DNA from: DATJMJ01 sp035503915
Lineage (GTDB): Bacteria; Actinomycetota; Acidimicrobiia; Acidimicrobiales; Palsa-688
DNA length: 64,000 nt
Direction: 5' to 3'
Assembly: GCA_035503915.1 (NCBI GenBank)
Contig: DATJSU010000011.1
Span: 62,001-126,000 of the forward strand
A model generated the notes under the pieces. It ran no database searches, had not been told where the DNA came from, and worked only from the letters and a program-made list of their open reading frames with translations. Shown here piece by piece: positions 35,007 through 43,306 of the stretch (positions within the stretch are counted from its first letter, which is position 1; the number at the start of each line of letters is the position of its first letter). A program made the position numbers and the translations under genes.

Positions 35007-35669
35007 TTGCCGGACGTGAGCAGGCAGCTGATCGACTTCGCCAAGCTTCAGGCTGTCCTTTTTGATATGGACGGTACTTTGGTCGCCTCCGACGCCGCTG
35101 TCGAGCGCGCCTGGCGAACGTGGTCGGGTGAGTACGGCGTCGACCCCGAAGTGGTCCTCTCGATCGCTCAGGGGCGCCCGGCCGCTTCGACAGTGCGTGA
35201 CCTGCGCCCCGACCTCGGCAACGACGGCGTCGCGAAAGCAGCCGCCCGGCAATTGGCGCTCGAGTACGACGACCTGTCGGACGTTGTCGCAGTCGCCGGG
35301 GCGCTCGAGCTCTTGGTGGTGCTCGACGCTCATGGCCTGCCTTGGGCGGTGGTCACGAGCGCAGACAGGAGGCTCGCGGGAGCTCGTCTCGCGGCGGCCA
35401 AGATCCCTCCCCCCGGGGCCCTGGTGACGTCCGAGGACGTCGTCCGCGGCAAGCCTGACCCGGAAGGCTACTTATTGGCGGCAAAATTGCTTGGCGTCGG
35501 CCCGGCTCGGTGCCTGGTGGTCGAGGACGCATTGCCCGGCGCCCAAGCCGGGGCAGCCGCAGGAGCGGCGGTGGCTACGTTGAAGGGAGCCCCCAGCGAC
35601 TTGCAGCTCGAGGACCTCGGCCAGCTCATGGAACTGTTGGTGGAACGGCTCGGTCCTTCTCCCCAATGA
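35007..35669 (+). CDS. HAD-superfamily sugar phosphatase-like hydrolase
   Basis: Haloacid-dehalogenase fold phosphatase of about 220 residues, subfamily IA (phosphoglycolate phosphatase/beta-phosphoglucomutase type). Motif I AVLFDMDGTLV carries the nucleophile Asp, motif II is WAVVTSADRR and motif III is GKPDPEGYLLAAKLLG...CLVVEDALPGAQAG. I chose TTG at 35007 because GGAGGTGAGG precedes it at good spacing; GTG at 34995 or 35016 is also possible. It follows the DinB gene by about 50 bp. Substrate is unknown, probably a small sugar phosphate. About 245 bp without a recognisable gene follow it. Confidence 0.85.
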   Translation: MPDVSRQLIDFAKLQAVLFDMDGTLVASDAAVERAWRTWSGEYGVDPEVVLSIAQGRPAASTVRDLRPDLGNDGVAKAAARQLALEYDDLSDVVAVAGALELLVVLDAHGLPWAVVTSADRRLAGARLAAAKIPPPGALVTSEDVVRGKPDPEGYLLAAKLLGVGPARCLVVEDALPGAQAGAAAGAAVATLKGAPSDLQLEDLGQLMELLVERLGPSPQ

Positions 35670-35914
35670 GGATCCGAGGCTTCGTCACATGGTCGCAGGA
35701 CTTGGGAAAAACCCGAAAAATCGTCATGTAATAGGAACCCCTGGTCCTTGTCCTTGCAACGGAGGGCGCCAAGTGAGACGACGCAGTTCAGCTCTGACGC
35801 CATCCCGACGATGACAATTAGGTGGGCCACCAGGTCATAGCGCGCGACAGCTACGAGGCAGGTCAGCTCCCTCATCGCGGGCCGGCTAAGGGCGTTCGTG
35901 AGGCGCTTGTAACA

Positions 35915-38900
35915 ATGCTGCCAAAGGCCGCTTGGGCGCGCTTTCTCATATGGGAGGCCCTGCTCGCGCTCATCTACTTCCCCTTCGGCATCCCTGCTGG
36001 CAAAGGCCGGCTCCTCGGCATGATCCCTTGGATGGAATGGTCAGGCCAAGTCCCCGCTTGGGCTCTCCTCGGGCTCTCATCGGTCGCCGCTATTGCCTAC
36101 GGCGCCTACCGTTACCGGCCTCGCATGCCGGTCGCCTGGTGGTTCATAGGCGCCGGCGTGACCCTCTTCATAACAGGGGACACCATCTACAAGTCCTGGC
36201 ACCAACTAATGGGCCAACAAAACATCCCCTTCCCATCCTTCATAGACGCGATCTACATCACGATGTACCCGGTGCTGGCGATAGGCCTGGTACTTCTTGC
36301 CCGTGCGCGGGTGCCAGGCGGCGACCAGGCGAGCCTGCTCGACGCTCTCATGGTGACGCTCGGGTTGGGCCTCATCTCGTGGATATTCCTCATCGGCCCC
36401 AACGTGCGGGCCCCCGGAGGAATGCTCGTGCGCCTCACTTCTGCGGCTTACCCCCTTGGCGACATCCTCTTGCTCGCGATGCTCGCCCACCTTTGGAGCG
36501 CCGGAGGGCTCCGCAATGCCGCCGGCAGGCTGCTCACGATCGGCACCGTAGGCACTCTTGTGGCTGACACCGTTTACGGCCTGGCGGGCCTCCACCCGAG
36601 CTTCAACTGGCACGACGGGAACCCCTTCGACCTCGGTTGGATCTTCTTCTACAGCTGTTGGGGAGCAGCAGCCCTGCACCCTTCGATGCGCGAGCTATCC
36701 GAGCCCCGCCCGGTCCAGGCGCCCCGGACCACCCGCTCGCGCTTGGTCGTCCTCGGAGCGATCTCCCTTGTGGGACCTGTGGCTCTGCTCTCCGAGGCCG
36801 TTGGCGGGACTCCTCGTGACGCGGGCGCGATTGCTGCCGCCTCGGCGCTCATGTTCTTGCTAGTGGTCGCCCGCATGTCGCTCGTGGTGAAAGCCCATGG
36901 CCAAGCCGTCATGCGCGAACAAGTCTTGCGCCGCGAAGCCGCGCAGCTCGTCGGCGCGCCCAACCGGGCAGCAATTTACGAGGCTGTCACTCGGGCGGTA
37001 AGCGAGCTTGTGGGAGGGCGCGCTGACGTCTTGGCCCGCCTTGCGGTTACCCGCAGATCCAGTGAGCTGGCGATAGTATCGGCGTCGCCTGGCGTTCCTG
37101 CGAGCGGTCGCCTCGACTTATCCGCGTACCCGACTGACGTCAGATCTCGTCTCGAGGCAGGCCAGCCGGTGCGGTGCCTGTTGCCTGACATCGCCAGTGC
37201 AGTACCCCCGGGACGAGGATGTTATTGCTTTGCCTGCCCCATTGGCACTGGCAGCAACATGAAGGGCGTTATCGAGGTCCGCAGCGGGGACGAGCTTGGC
37301 TCGGATGTCACCAACGTGCTCGAAACCTTGGCCGCCCAAGTCGGCCTCGCGCTCGACAGGGAAGAGCTCTCCGAGGCCTCGCATGCCCGCCGCAGCGAAG
37401 CCCGTTTTCGTACCCTGGTCCAAAACGCATCTGACGTGATACTGATCACGCGGCCCGACACGACCATCACGTACCAAACACCTTCGTCGCAACGGATCCT
37501 CGGGTACGCGCCCGGTTCGCTCGAAGGCACGGCCTTTACGTCCCTTCTCCACTCGGGTGACATGGAAAAGGCGATCACGGCCTACGTGGGCGTCGCGAGC
37601 CGCTTGGGTATGTCGACCACTGCCGAGTGGCGCGTGCGGCACAGCGACGGTTCTTGGAAGCACATGGAGGTCGTTGCCAATAACCTGCTCAGCGAGCCGA
37701 CAGTGGAGGGGATCGTCCTTACGCTGCGGGACGTTTCGGAGCAAAAGAACCTAGAGAACGAGCTCAAGCACCAAGCCTTCCACGACGCCCTGACCGGGCT
37801 CGCCAACCGTGCGCTCTTCCGGGACCGCCTGGAACACGCGCTCGCGCGGTCCGCTCGGTCGCTCAATTCACTGGCCGTGCTCTTCCTCGACATCGACGAC
37901 TTCAAGCTCGTGAACGACAGCCTTGGCCATGCTGCCGGGGACGACCTGCTCGTCGAAGTTGCCAGGCGGCTCATGGGCTCCTTGCGGACAGGGGACACGG
38001 CGGCCCGCTTCGGGGGCGACGAATTTGCTGTCCTCCTCGAGGAAACCGTCGGGCCCGAGGACGCCTGCCTTGCCGCAGAACGCATCCTGAACGAGCTCCG
38101 GCCGCCGGTCCAGGTAAAAGACCGCCCTGTCACTGTGCACGCGAGCATAGGTATTGCTTACAGCAAACTGGGCCACGAGGACCCTGCCGAGCTGCTGCAA
38201 GCCGCAGACGTCGCAATGTACGCGGCAAAGGGACATGGCAAGAACTGTTTCCAGCTGTACGAGCCGGCGCTACAAGCCGCTGTCAGCACCCGCCTGGAGC
38301 GCACGGCCGAGCTCCAACGGGCGGTCGACGAAGGGCAGTTCATCCTTCACTACCAGCCAATCGTGAGCCTCGATGGAGGCGAGACGATCTTCCTAGAGGC
38401 TCTCATTCGTTGGGCCCACCCTGAGAAAGGCCTCATCCAGCCCGCAGACTTTATCCAACTGGCTGAGGAGACCGGCCTCATCATCCCGATGGGCAACTGG
38501 GTCCTCGGGCAGGCGTGCCCGCAGGTGAAACAATGGCAGGACCGCTTTGACCTCGGGCGGCGGCTCAAGGTGACAGTCAACATTTCCGCGCGTCACTTCC
38601 AGCACGGCGGCCTGATCGACGACGTTTCGCGCGCTCTTGCGATCTCACAGCTGGACCCCTCCTGCTTGGTGCTGGAAATAACCGAGACCCTCCTCGTCCA
38701 CGACGCCCAAGCAGTGATTGCCCGCATGGACCAGCTCAAGGCGTTGGGTATCGGTTTTGCCGTCGACGACTTCGGCACGGGTTACTCCTCGCTCAGCTAC
38801 CTGAAGCGCTTCCCAATCGACATTCTAAAAGTCGACAAGTCTTTTGTGGACGACGTGGGTGATTCCGAAAAAGCACTGGCGCTCGCCGATGCAATCGTGC

Positions 38901-39097
38901 AGTTAGGGCGCTCGCTCAACTTGGACACGGTGGCCGAAGGCATAGAGCAACCGCGCCAAGCAGAAGGGCTCCGTGAGCTCGGGTGCAATTACGGCCAAGG
39001 CTTCCTCTTCGCACGCCCCGGGGCGCCCGAGCAAATAGCTGAGATGCTCCCCCTGATCGCCTCGGGCGAACTTGTGCGAGCGAAGGAAAAGGGCTAG
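35915..39097 (+). CDS. Membrane GAF-PAS-GGDEF-EAL c-di-GMP protein
   Basis: Large sensor for c-di-GMP turnover, 1060 residues from ATG 35915; GTG 35822 is an alternative. About eight membrane segments occupy residues ~1-320 and contain DAIYITMYP and AYPLGD, like the protein at 1279. A GAF-like domain (~335-488), a PAS domain (~495-608), a GGDEF domain with FGGDEF (GGDEF 700-704) and RTGD inhibitory site, and an EAL domain (EAL 828-830, EITET, DDFGTGYSS, KVDKSF) follow. Both active sites look intact. Its stop is eight bases before an alpha-oxoamine synthase gene, the ribosome binding site of which overlaps the stop, so the two are cotranscribed. Confidence 0.93.
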   Translation: MLPKAAWARFLIWEALLALIYFPFGIPAGKGRLLGMIPWMEWSGQVPAWALLGLSSVAAIAYGAYRYRPRMPVAWWFIGAGVTLFITGDTIYKSWHQLMGQQNIPFPSFIDAIYITMYPVLAIGLVLLARARVPGGDQASLLDALMVTLGLGLISWIFLIGPNVRAPGGMLVRLTSAAYPLGDILLLAMLAHLWSAGGLRNAAGRLLTIGTVGTLVADTVYGLAGLHPSFNWHDGNPFDLGWIFFYSCWGAAALHPSMRELSEPRPVQAPRTTRSRLVVLGAISLVGPVALLSEAVGGTPRDAGAIAAASALMFLLVVARMSLVVKAHGQAVMREQVLRREAAQLVGAPNRAAIYEAVTRAVSELVGGRADVLARLAVTRRSSELAIVSASPGVPASGRLDLSAYPTDVRSRLEAGQPVRCLLPDIASAVPPGRGCYCFACPIGTGSNMKGVIEVRSGDELGSDVTNVLETLAAQVGLALDREELSEASHARRSEARFRTLVQNASDVILITRPDTTITYQTPSSQRILGYAPGSLEGTAFTSLLHSGDMEKAITAYVGVASRLGMSTTAEWRVRHSDGSWKHMEVVANNLLSEPTVEGIVLTLRDVSEQKNLENELKHQAFHDALTGLANRALFRDRLEHALARSARSLNSLAVLFLDIDDFKLVNDSLGHAAGDDLLVEVARRLMGSLRTGDTAARFGGDEFAVLLEETVGPEDACLAAERILNELRPPVQVKDRPVTVHASIGIAYSKLGHEDPAELLQAADVAMYAAKGHGKNCFQLYEPALQAAVSTRLERTAELQRAVDEGQFILHYQPIVSLDGGETIFLEALIRWAHPEKGLIQPADFIQLAEETGLIIPMGNWVLGQACPQVKQWQDRFDLGRRLKVTVNISARHFQHGGLIDDVSRALAISQLDPSCLVLEITETLLVHDAQAVIARMDQLKALGIGFAVDDFGTGYSSLSYLKRFPIDILKVDKSFVDDVGDSEKALALADAIVQLGRSLNLDTVAEGIEQPRQAEGLRELGCNYGQGFLFARPGAPEQIAEMLPLIASGELVRAKEKG

Positions 39098-39105
39098 GAG
39101 GCGGG

Positions 39106-40395
39106 ATGACCGCACTGCCCGCGAGGTTGCCCCTCCCCCTAAGTAGCGACGGGCCGCTCTCCGAGAAGGCTCGCCTGGACGGCCGTTGGGCCGACCTCGA
39201 GCGCCTTCGCAGCTCTCACCCGATGATGGACGCCGTGATCGAAGAAGTTGACGGCCGTCGCATCAGGGTTGGAGAGCAGTGGCTTTTCGACTTCGCTTCG
39301 TGCAACTACCTGGGCTTTGACCTGCACCCGCGGATAATCGAAGCGGTCGCACCTGCGCTCAGGAAATGGGGCACGCACCCGAGCTGGTCCCGGTTGCTCG
39401 GGAACCCCCGCCCCTACGTGGAAATCGAAGAGCGCCTCACGGAGATGCTCGGTGCACCGGACTCGCTCGTATTGCCTACGATAAGCATCATCCACACATC
39501 CGTGATCCCCTTGCTGGCCGGCCAGGGTGCGGTCCTCGTGGACGCGCAGGCGCACAAAACGATATATGACGGCGCAGCTATCGCGAAGGGCGCGGGGGCG
39601 ACGCTGCACCGCATCCGCGCCAACGACCCCGAGCACCTCGAGCAAGTGCTGCGCGCTTTCCCTGCTCGAGTTATGAAGGTGTTCTGCATCGACGGCGTCA
39701 ACAGCATGACGGGCAATACGCCAGACCTCGGGCACTACGCCAGGCTTTGCCGTGACTATGGGGCGCTCCTCTATGTCGATGACGCGCATGGCTTCGGCGT
39801 GATCGGTGAGCACCCGTCCCCGGAGGAGCCGTGGGGGCGCCGAGGCAACAGTATCGTGCGCTTCTATGACGAAAGCTACCAGAACATCGTTCTGGTAGCC
39901 GGGTTTTCCAAGTCCTACTCGTCTCTTGCAGCCTTCCTCGCCCTTCCGTCCGCGCTCAAGAACTACTTGAAGGTAGCGGCGCCCCCGTACCTGTACTCGG
40001 GGCCGTCCCCGGTCGCCTCCCTGGCAACGGTACTGGCAGGCTTTGAGGTCAACGAGGCCGAGGGCGACGCGATAAGGGCCTCGCTCCGGCACAAAGCACG
40101 GGCCGTGCTCGATCAGATCGCAAGGTTGGGCCTGCGGACCCTGAACACCTCTGGGTTCCCCGTGATCGAGCTCCCTCTCGGCCATGCCGACGACATTGAC
40201 GCTGTCGGACGGTTCCTATTTGAGCGAGGCATTTATGTGACTCTCGCCCCCTACCCCCTTGTCCCGAGGGCCCAGGTCGGCTTCAGGATCCAGGTGACCG
40301 CCGCGAACGATGACGAACAGGTCGAGCACCTGAACGATGTTTTGGCCGAGCTAGCCGAACGCTTCGAAATGCAGCGCTCGGCGCAAGTGGCCTGA
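39106..40395 (+). CDS. Alpha-oxoamine synthase-like PLP enzyme
   Basis: Fold-type I PLP enzyme of 429 residues in the family of KBL, BioF, serine palmitoyltransferase and CqsA. These join an amino acid to an acyl-CoA with loss of CO2. Visible are FASCNYLGFDLHP, a modified glycine-rich segment (HPSWSRLLGNPRPYVEIEERL), VDDAHGFGVIGE and the PLP-lysine motif GFSKSYSS (Lys269). Several loops differ from BioF and KBL, and no biotin or threonine genes are nearby. The operon partners (c-di-GMP protein, exporter) suggest a secreted or signalling aminoketone, as for CqsA, but this is inference. Confidence 0.85.
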   Translation: MTALPARLPLPLSSDGPLSEKARLDGRWADLERLRSSHPMMDAVIEEVDGRRIRVGEQWLFDFASCNYLGFDLHPRIIEAVAPALRKWGTHPSWSRLLGNPRPYVEIEERLTEMLGAPDSLVLPTISIIHTSVIPLLAGQGAVLVDAQAHKTIYDGAAIAKGAGATLHRIRANDPEHLEQVLRAFPARVMKVFCIDGVNSMTGNTPDLGHYARLCRDYGALLYVDDAHGFGVIGEHPSPEEPWGRRGNSIVRFYDESYQNIVLVAGFSKSYSSLAAFLALPSALKNYLKVAAPPYLYSGPSPVASLATVLAGFEVNEAEGDAIRASLRHKARAVLDQIARLGLRTLNTSGFPVIELPLGHADDIDAVGRFLFERGIYVTLAPYPLVPRAQVGFRIQVTAANDDEQVEHLNDVLAELAERFEMQRSAQVA

Positions 40396-40403
40396 ACACC
40401 CCA

Positions 40404-41681
40404 GTGCTCGCACCGCTACGCCGGAGGGATTTCCGCCTCCTCTGGGCTGGCATGTCCGTTTCGCTTCTCGGCGATGGGATTTTCATGGTCGCTGTTGCCT
40501 GGCAGGTCTACAACATTTCGAGGTCCCCTGCTGACCTCGCCTACGTTGGACTTGCCACGTCGGGGCCCCAGGTCGCCTTCCTTTTCCTCGGGGGTACGAC
40601 TTCTGACCGCATCTCGCGGCGCTCGGTCCTGCTCCTTGCGGACCTTGTGCGGGCCGCAGCGCTCGCCTGCCTTGCCCTCATCTCGGCCGGGGGCAGGACC
40701 GGCCTTTATGAGCTATGCGCCACTGGGGCCGTCGTCGGGACCGCGACGGCATTTGCCTCGCCGGCCTTCGATGCCCTCGTGCCCCAGCTCGTAAGCCGTG
40801 AGGAGCTGATCGGCGCGAACGCGATCGACCAGTTCGTGCGCCCAAGTGCGCTCCAGTTGGCGGGCCCTGCGATCGGAGGCGTCGCCGTGGCGGTTTTACG
40901 CCCAAGTGGGTGCTTTGCACTTGACGCCACCTCTTTCGCCTTTTCGGGAGCGTGCACCGCTCTGATCGCCCGCCTCCCTGTTACCAAAGCCCCATCCACG
41001 TTCCGTCAAGACCTTTATGAGGGGCTCCGCTACGTTCGAAGCCACTCGTGGCTTTGGGCCACCTTCATCTCGGCAACTCTTACGTACCTGCTCTTTATCG
41101 GCCCGACCCAGGTCCTCTTGCCCTACATAGTCCGCTACGTGCTCCATCAGAGCGCCTCCATGTACGGCGTTGTCGTGGCATCCGGAGGTTTAGGCGCACT
41201 TTGCGGCGCCCTTCTAGCCAGTCAACGTCGCAGCCAGCGCCGTGGTATGACCTGGGTGTACACCTGCTGGGCCCTTGCTACACTCGCCGTCGCAGGCTAC
41301 GGCTTGGCTAGCAATGCAACCGGGTTGGCGGCAGCGGCCGTTGTTGTAAACGGAGCAGAAGCAGCGGGTGCCGTGGTCTGGTCGACCCTCAAGCAACGGC
41401 GAGTCCCCAATGAGATGCTCGGGAGGGTCTCGAGCATTGACTGGGGCATATCGACGGCCTCCTTGCCGCTCAGCTACGCGCTCACTGCTCCCATGGCACG
41501 CCTGCTCGGGGCACGCCACACCCTCCTCGCCGCGGGGATCCTAGGTGCGGTCGTGACGATCGCATTTCTCTACGTACCCGGAGTGAGGCGCGAGCCCAAG
41601 CCGGGAACGAGCCCTGCTGTGAGGCTGGGGGCGGCGACGCTCGAGGCTGTCAGCTCCCCGCCCACTCGAGGTGGTAGATAG
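40404..41681 (+). CDS. MFS exporter (EntS-like)
   Basis: Major-facilitator transporter of 425 residues with about twelve hydrophobic helices. It begins LRRRDFRLLWAGMSVSLLGDGIFMVAVAWQVY, then FLGGTTSDRISRRSVLL at the loop 2-3 motif A. This is the pattern of the EntS/multidrug efflux subgroup. The GTG start is eight bases after the oxoamine synthase stop. An exporter directly behind a biosynthetic enzyme suggests it releases that enzyme's product; general drug efflux is the alternative. Confidence 0.87.
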   Translation: MLAPLRRRDFRLLWAGMSVSLLGDGIFMVAVAWQVYNISRSPADLAYVGLATSGPQVAFLFLGGTTSDRISRRSVLLLADLVRAAALACLALISAGGRTGLYELCATGAVVGTATAFASPAFDALVPQLVSREELIGANAIDQFVRPSALQLAGPAIGGVAVAVLRPSGCFALDATSFAFSGACTALIARLPVTKAPSTFRQDLYEGLRYVRSHSWLWATFISATLTYLLFIGPTQVLLPYIVRYVLHQSASMYGVVVASGGLGALCGALLASQRRSQRRGMTWVYTCWALATLAVAGYGLASNATGLAAAAVVVNGAEAAGAVVWSTLKQRRVPNEMLGRVSSIDWGISTASLPLSYALTAPMARLLGARHTLLAAGILGAVVTIAFLYVPGVRREPKPGTSPAVRLGAATLEAVSSPPTRGGR

Positions 41682-41702
41682 CCGCTGCGTTCGTTGCCAT
41701 CG

Positions 41703-41987
41703 TCACGTGCCGACGATCGCGGCGTCCTCGGAGCGGCGAAGGTAGGGGAGCGCAGTGCGGGTGACACGCACCACGCCAACGACGTTGACGTCGAAAAGCC
41801 TGTGCCACTCCTCGTCGCTGTTGTCCTCGACCGTGCCGCGGGCACCGGTCCCGGCGTTGTTGACGAGGACGTCCAGCACGGCCACTGCCGCGCCGAGGGC
41901 CCGGAGCTGACGCGCCGTCGCCAAGCCGATGCCAAAGGCACCACCCGTGACGAGGGCTTTGAGACCGGTAAAAGAGCCACTGTTCAT
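41703..41987 (-). pseudogene. Remnant of a short-chain dehydrogenase
   Basis: A 94-codon open frame containing the nucleotide-binding motif LVTGGAFGIG near the start, then jumping from the second strand (AVAVLD) straight to the VLVNNAG motif, where about 40 residues are missing. It keeps NVVGVVRVTRTALPYL but ends before the Ser-Tyr-Lys catalytic segment. An intact SDR has about 250 residues. An internal deletion and a 3' truncation make a functional enzyme unlikely. It is convergent with the MFS gene. Confidence 0.8.
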
Positions 41988-42167
41988 CTCTTATTTCACC
42001 TCCAGCAGTCGGCGCCTGGGGCCATCATGCCCGGGCCGGAGTCGTTGAGCGATGTTGGGGGAGCAGGATGGTACGCGCCGAGGGTAATAAAACGTTTATG
42101 CACGCGTGCCTTTTTAGCGCTCCCCGAGCAACGGTGCCACGCACATAGGCTCGGCTACGATGCCACC

Positions 42168-42503
42168 GTGGCTTACGACAAAGACCTCGCCGATCGCATC
42201 CGCGAGCTGGTTGCCGGCGAGGCAGGGGTCAGCGAGAAAAAGATGTTTGGGGGTCTAGCGTTTCTCGTCGGTGGCAACATGGCTATTGCTGCGAGCGCGC
42301 AAGGCGGGCTCCTGGTACGCGTCGGCCCCGGCAGTTCGGCCAAGCTGGTGGCCTCGACCAATGCCACCGTCGCCGCCATGCAAGGCCGCCTTATACCCGG
42401 ATGGTTGCGGGTGAGCGGCGAGCACGTGGCCTCCAGGAGCGAGCTCGCCAAGTGGGCCAAGATCGGGGTCGCTTACGCCCGATCTCTACCTACCAAGGGC
42501 TAG
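42168..42503 (+). CDS. TfoX N-terminal domain protein
   Basis: A 111-residue protein consisting of the TfoX/Sxy N-terminal fold, with KKMFGGLAFLVGGNMAIAA, LLVRVG and WLRVSGEHVASRSELAKWA. In proteobacteria full TfoX controls competence; stand-alone N-domains in actinobacteria have no settled function. The start is GTG at 42168; the frame is open further upstream but without similarity. The ~180 bp before it, after the SDR remnant, hold no recognisable gene. Confidence 0.82.
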   Translation: MAYDKDLADRIRELVAGEAGVSEKKMFGGLAFLVGGNMAIAASAQGGLLVRVGPGSSAKLVASTNATVAAMQGRLIPGWLRVSGEHVASRSELAKWAKIGVAYARSLPTKG

Positions 42504-42620
42504 GAGCAGCGACCGAGAGGCGCTGGGCTGGTACGCCCGGGCTGAAACGTCCCGGGCTTGACGATGGGCCGGTGCTGTTGCACAGTAAGGACCATGGATG
42601 ACCGGCGAGAGGCTGCACTC

Positions 42621-42695
42621 GCGCCCAGCAAGGCGCCCAGTCGGCCCCAGTCGGCCAAGTCGGCCCAGAGAGGCGCCCAGCAAGGCGGCCAGCCA
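42621..42695. repeat. Short imperfect direct repeats upstream of the zinc-ribbon gene
   Basis: A GC-rich block in which CCCAGCAAGGCGCCCAG (42624-42640) recurs almost exactly at 42676-42692, separated by three copies of an AGTCGGCC-like unit near 42639, 42649 and 42658. It lies between the TfoX-N gene and the zinc-ribbon gene and does not encode an obvious protein. It could be slippage-generated spacer DNA or a structured 5' leader. Confidence 0.7.
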
Positions 42696-42713
42696 AAGGG
42701 AAAGGAGGGGTGA

Positions 42714-42956
42714 ATGACTGAAGCACCAAGCTGTGAGAGCTGCGGGATGCCCATTGAAAGTGGGCGCTATTGCTCGTATTGCACCGATGACAAAGGGCAG
42801 CTGCAGTCCTTCGACGAGCGCTTTTCGCGCATGGTCGGCTGGCAGCTGCGGCGTGACCCGGAGTTGTCGCGTCCAGAAGCTGAAGCAGCAACACGGGCTT
42901 ATATGGTGAAAATGCCGGCCTGGCAGGACCATCCGCAACTCCTCGCTGAAAGTTGA
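42714..42956 (+). CDS. Small zinc-ribbon protein
   Basis: An 80-residue protein with CESCGMP and YCSYC motifs forming a zinc ribbon in the first 30 residues. A helical segment (SFDERFSRMVGWQL) and a terminal ATRAYMVKMPAWQDH motif follow, seen in a family of small uncharacterised zinc-ribbon proteins. A strong AAAGGAGG site precedes the ATG. No function can be assigned. The 337 bp that follow it hold no convincing gene, only a hairpin and a tandem repeat. Confidence 0.82.
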   Translation: MTEAPSCESCGMPIESGRYCSYCTDDKGQLQSFDERFSRMVGWQLRRDPELSRPEAEAATRAYMVKMPAWQDHPQLLAES

Positions 42957-43127
42957 CCTCGCGGTCACAGGAGGGTAGCGAAGGGCGCCCCACTTGGTGA
43001 TGCCAAAGGTCGCCCGTCGTGCGCAGTAGTCGTGGCACAGGGAACATAGTCCCGAGTGACGATCATCCCGAGGATGACAGCGATGTCAGGAGGCCAGCGA
43101 GGGGCCCGTCAGACCGAGGCATGACCG

Positions 43128-43150
43128 GGGCAGGGGCGAACCTGCCCTTT
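43128..43150 (+). terminator. Possible terminator hairpin
   Basis: Perfect 7-bp stem GGGCAGG/CCTGCCC with a six-base loop followed by TTT, about 170 bp downstream of the zinc-ribbon gene. The short T-run makes it a weak intrinsic terminator candidate. Confidence 0.35.
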
Positions 43151-43236
43151 CGCGTCACTTTCCTGGAACCGCGTGACCAAACGGTCGTAGAGCGCGTGTT
43201 TGGTAACGCGGGTTCCCCGAACGCGCCCAGTTCGCC

Positions 43237-43306
43237 GCTCTCAGGCCGGGCCGCGCTCTCAGGCCGGGCCGCGCTCTCAGGCCAGTGCTGCTCTCAGGCG
43301 GGACCG
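43237..43306. repeat. 18-bp tandem repeat at the 3' end of the kinase fusion gene
   Basis: The unit GCTCTCAGGCCGGGCCGC is present twice perfectly (43237-43254, 43255-43272), with two degenerate copies following to about 43306. It overlaps the last codons of the minus-strand kinase/GatZ gene. There are no spacers, so it is not CRISPR; replication slippage is likely. Confidence 0.75.

Noticed and set aside
35670..35914. c-di-GMP riboswitch upstream of the GGDEF-EAL gene
   Set aside because: The conserved GEMM core and paired arms are not present.
43237..43306. CRISPR-like array
   Set aside because: The units are contiguous with no spacers and there are no cas genes.
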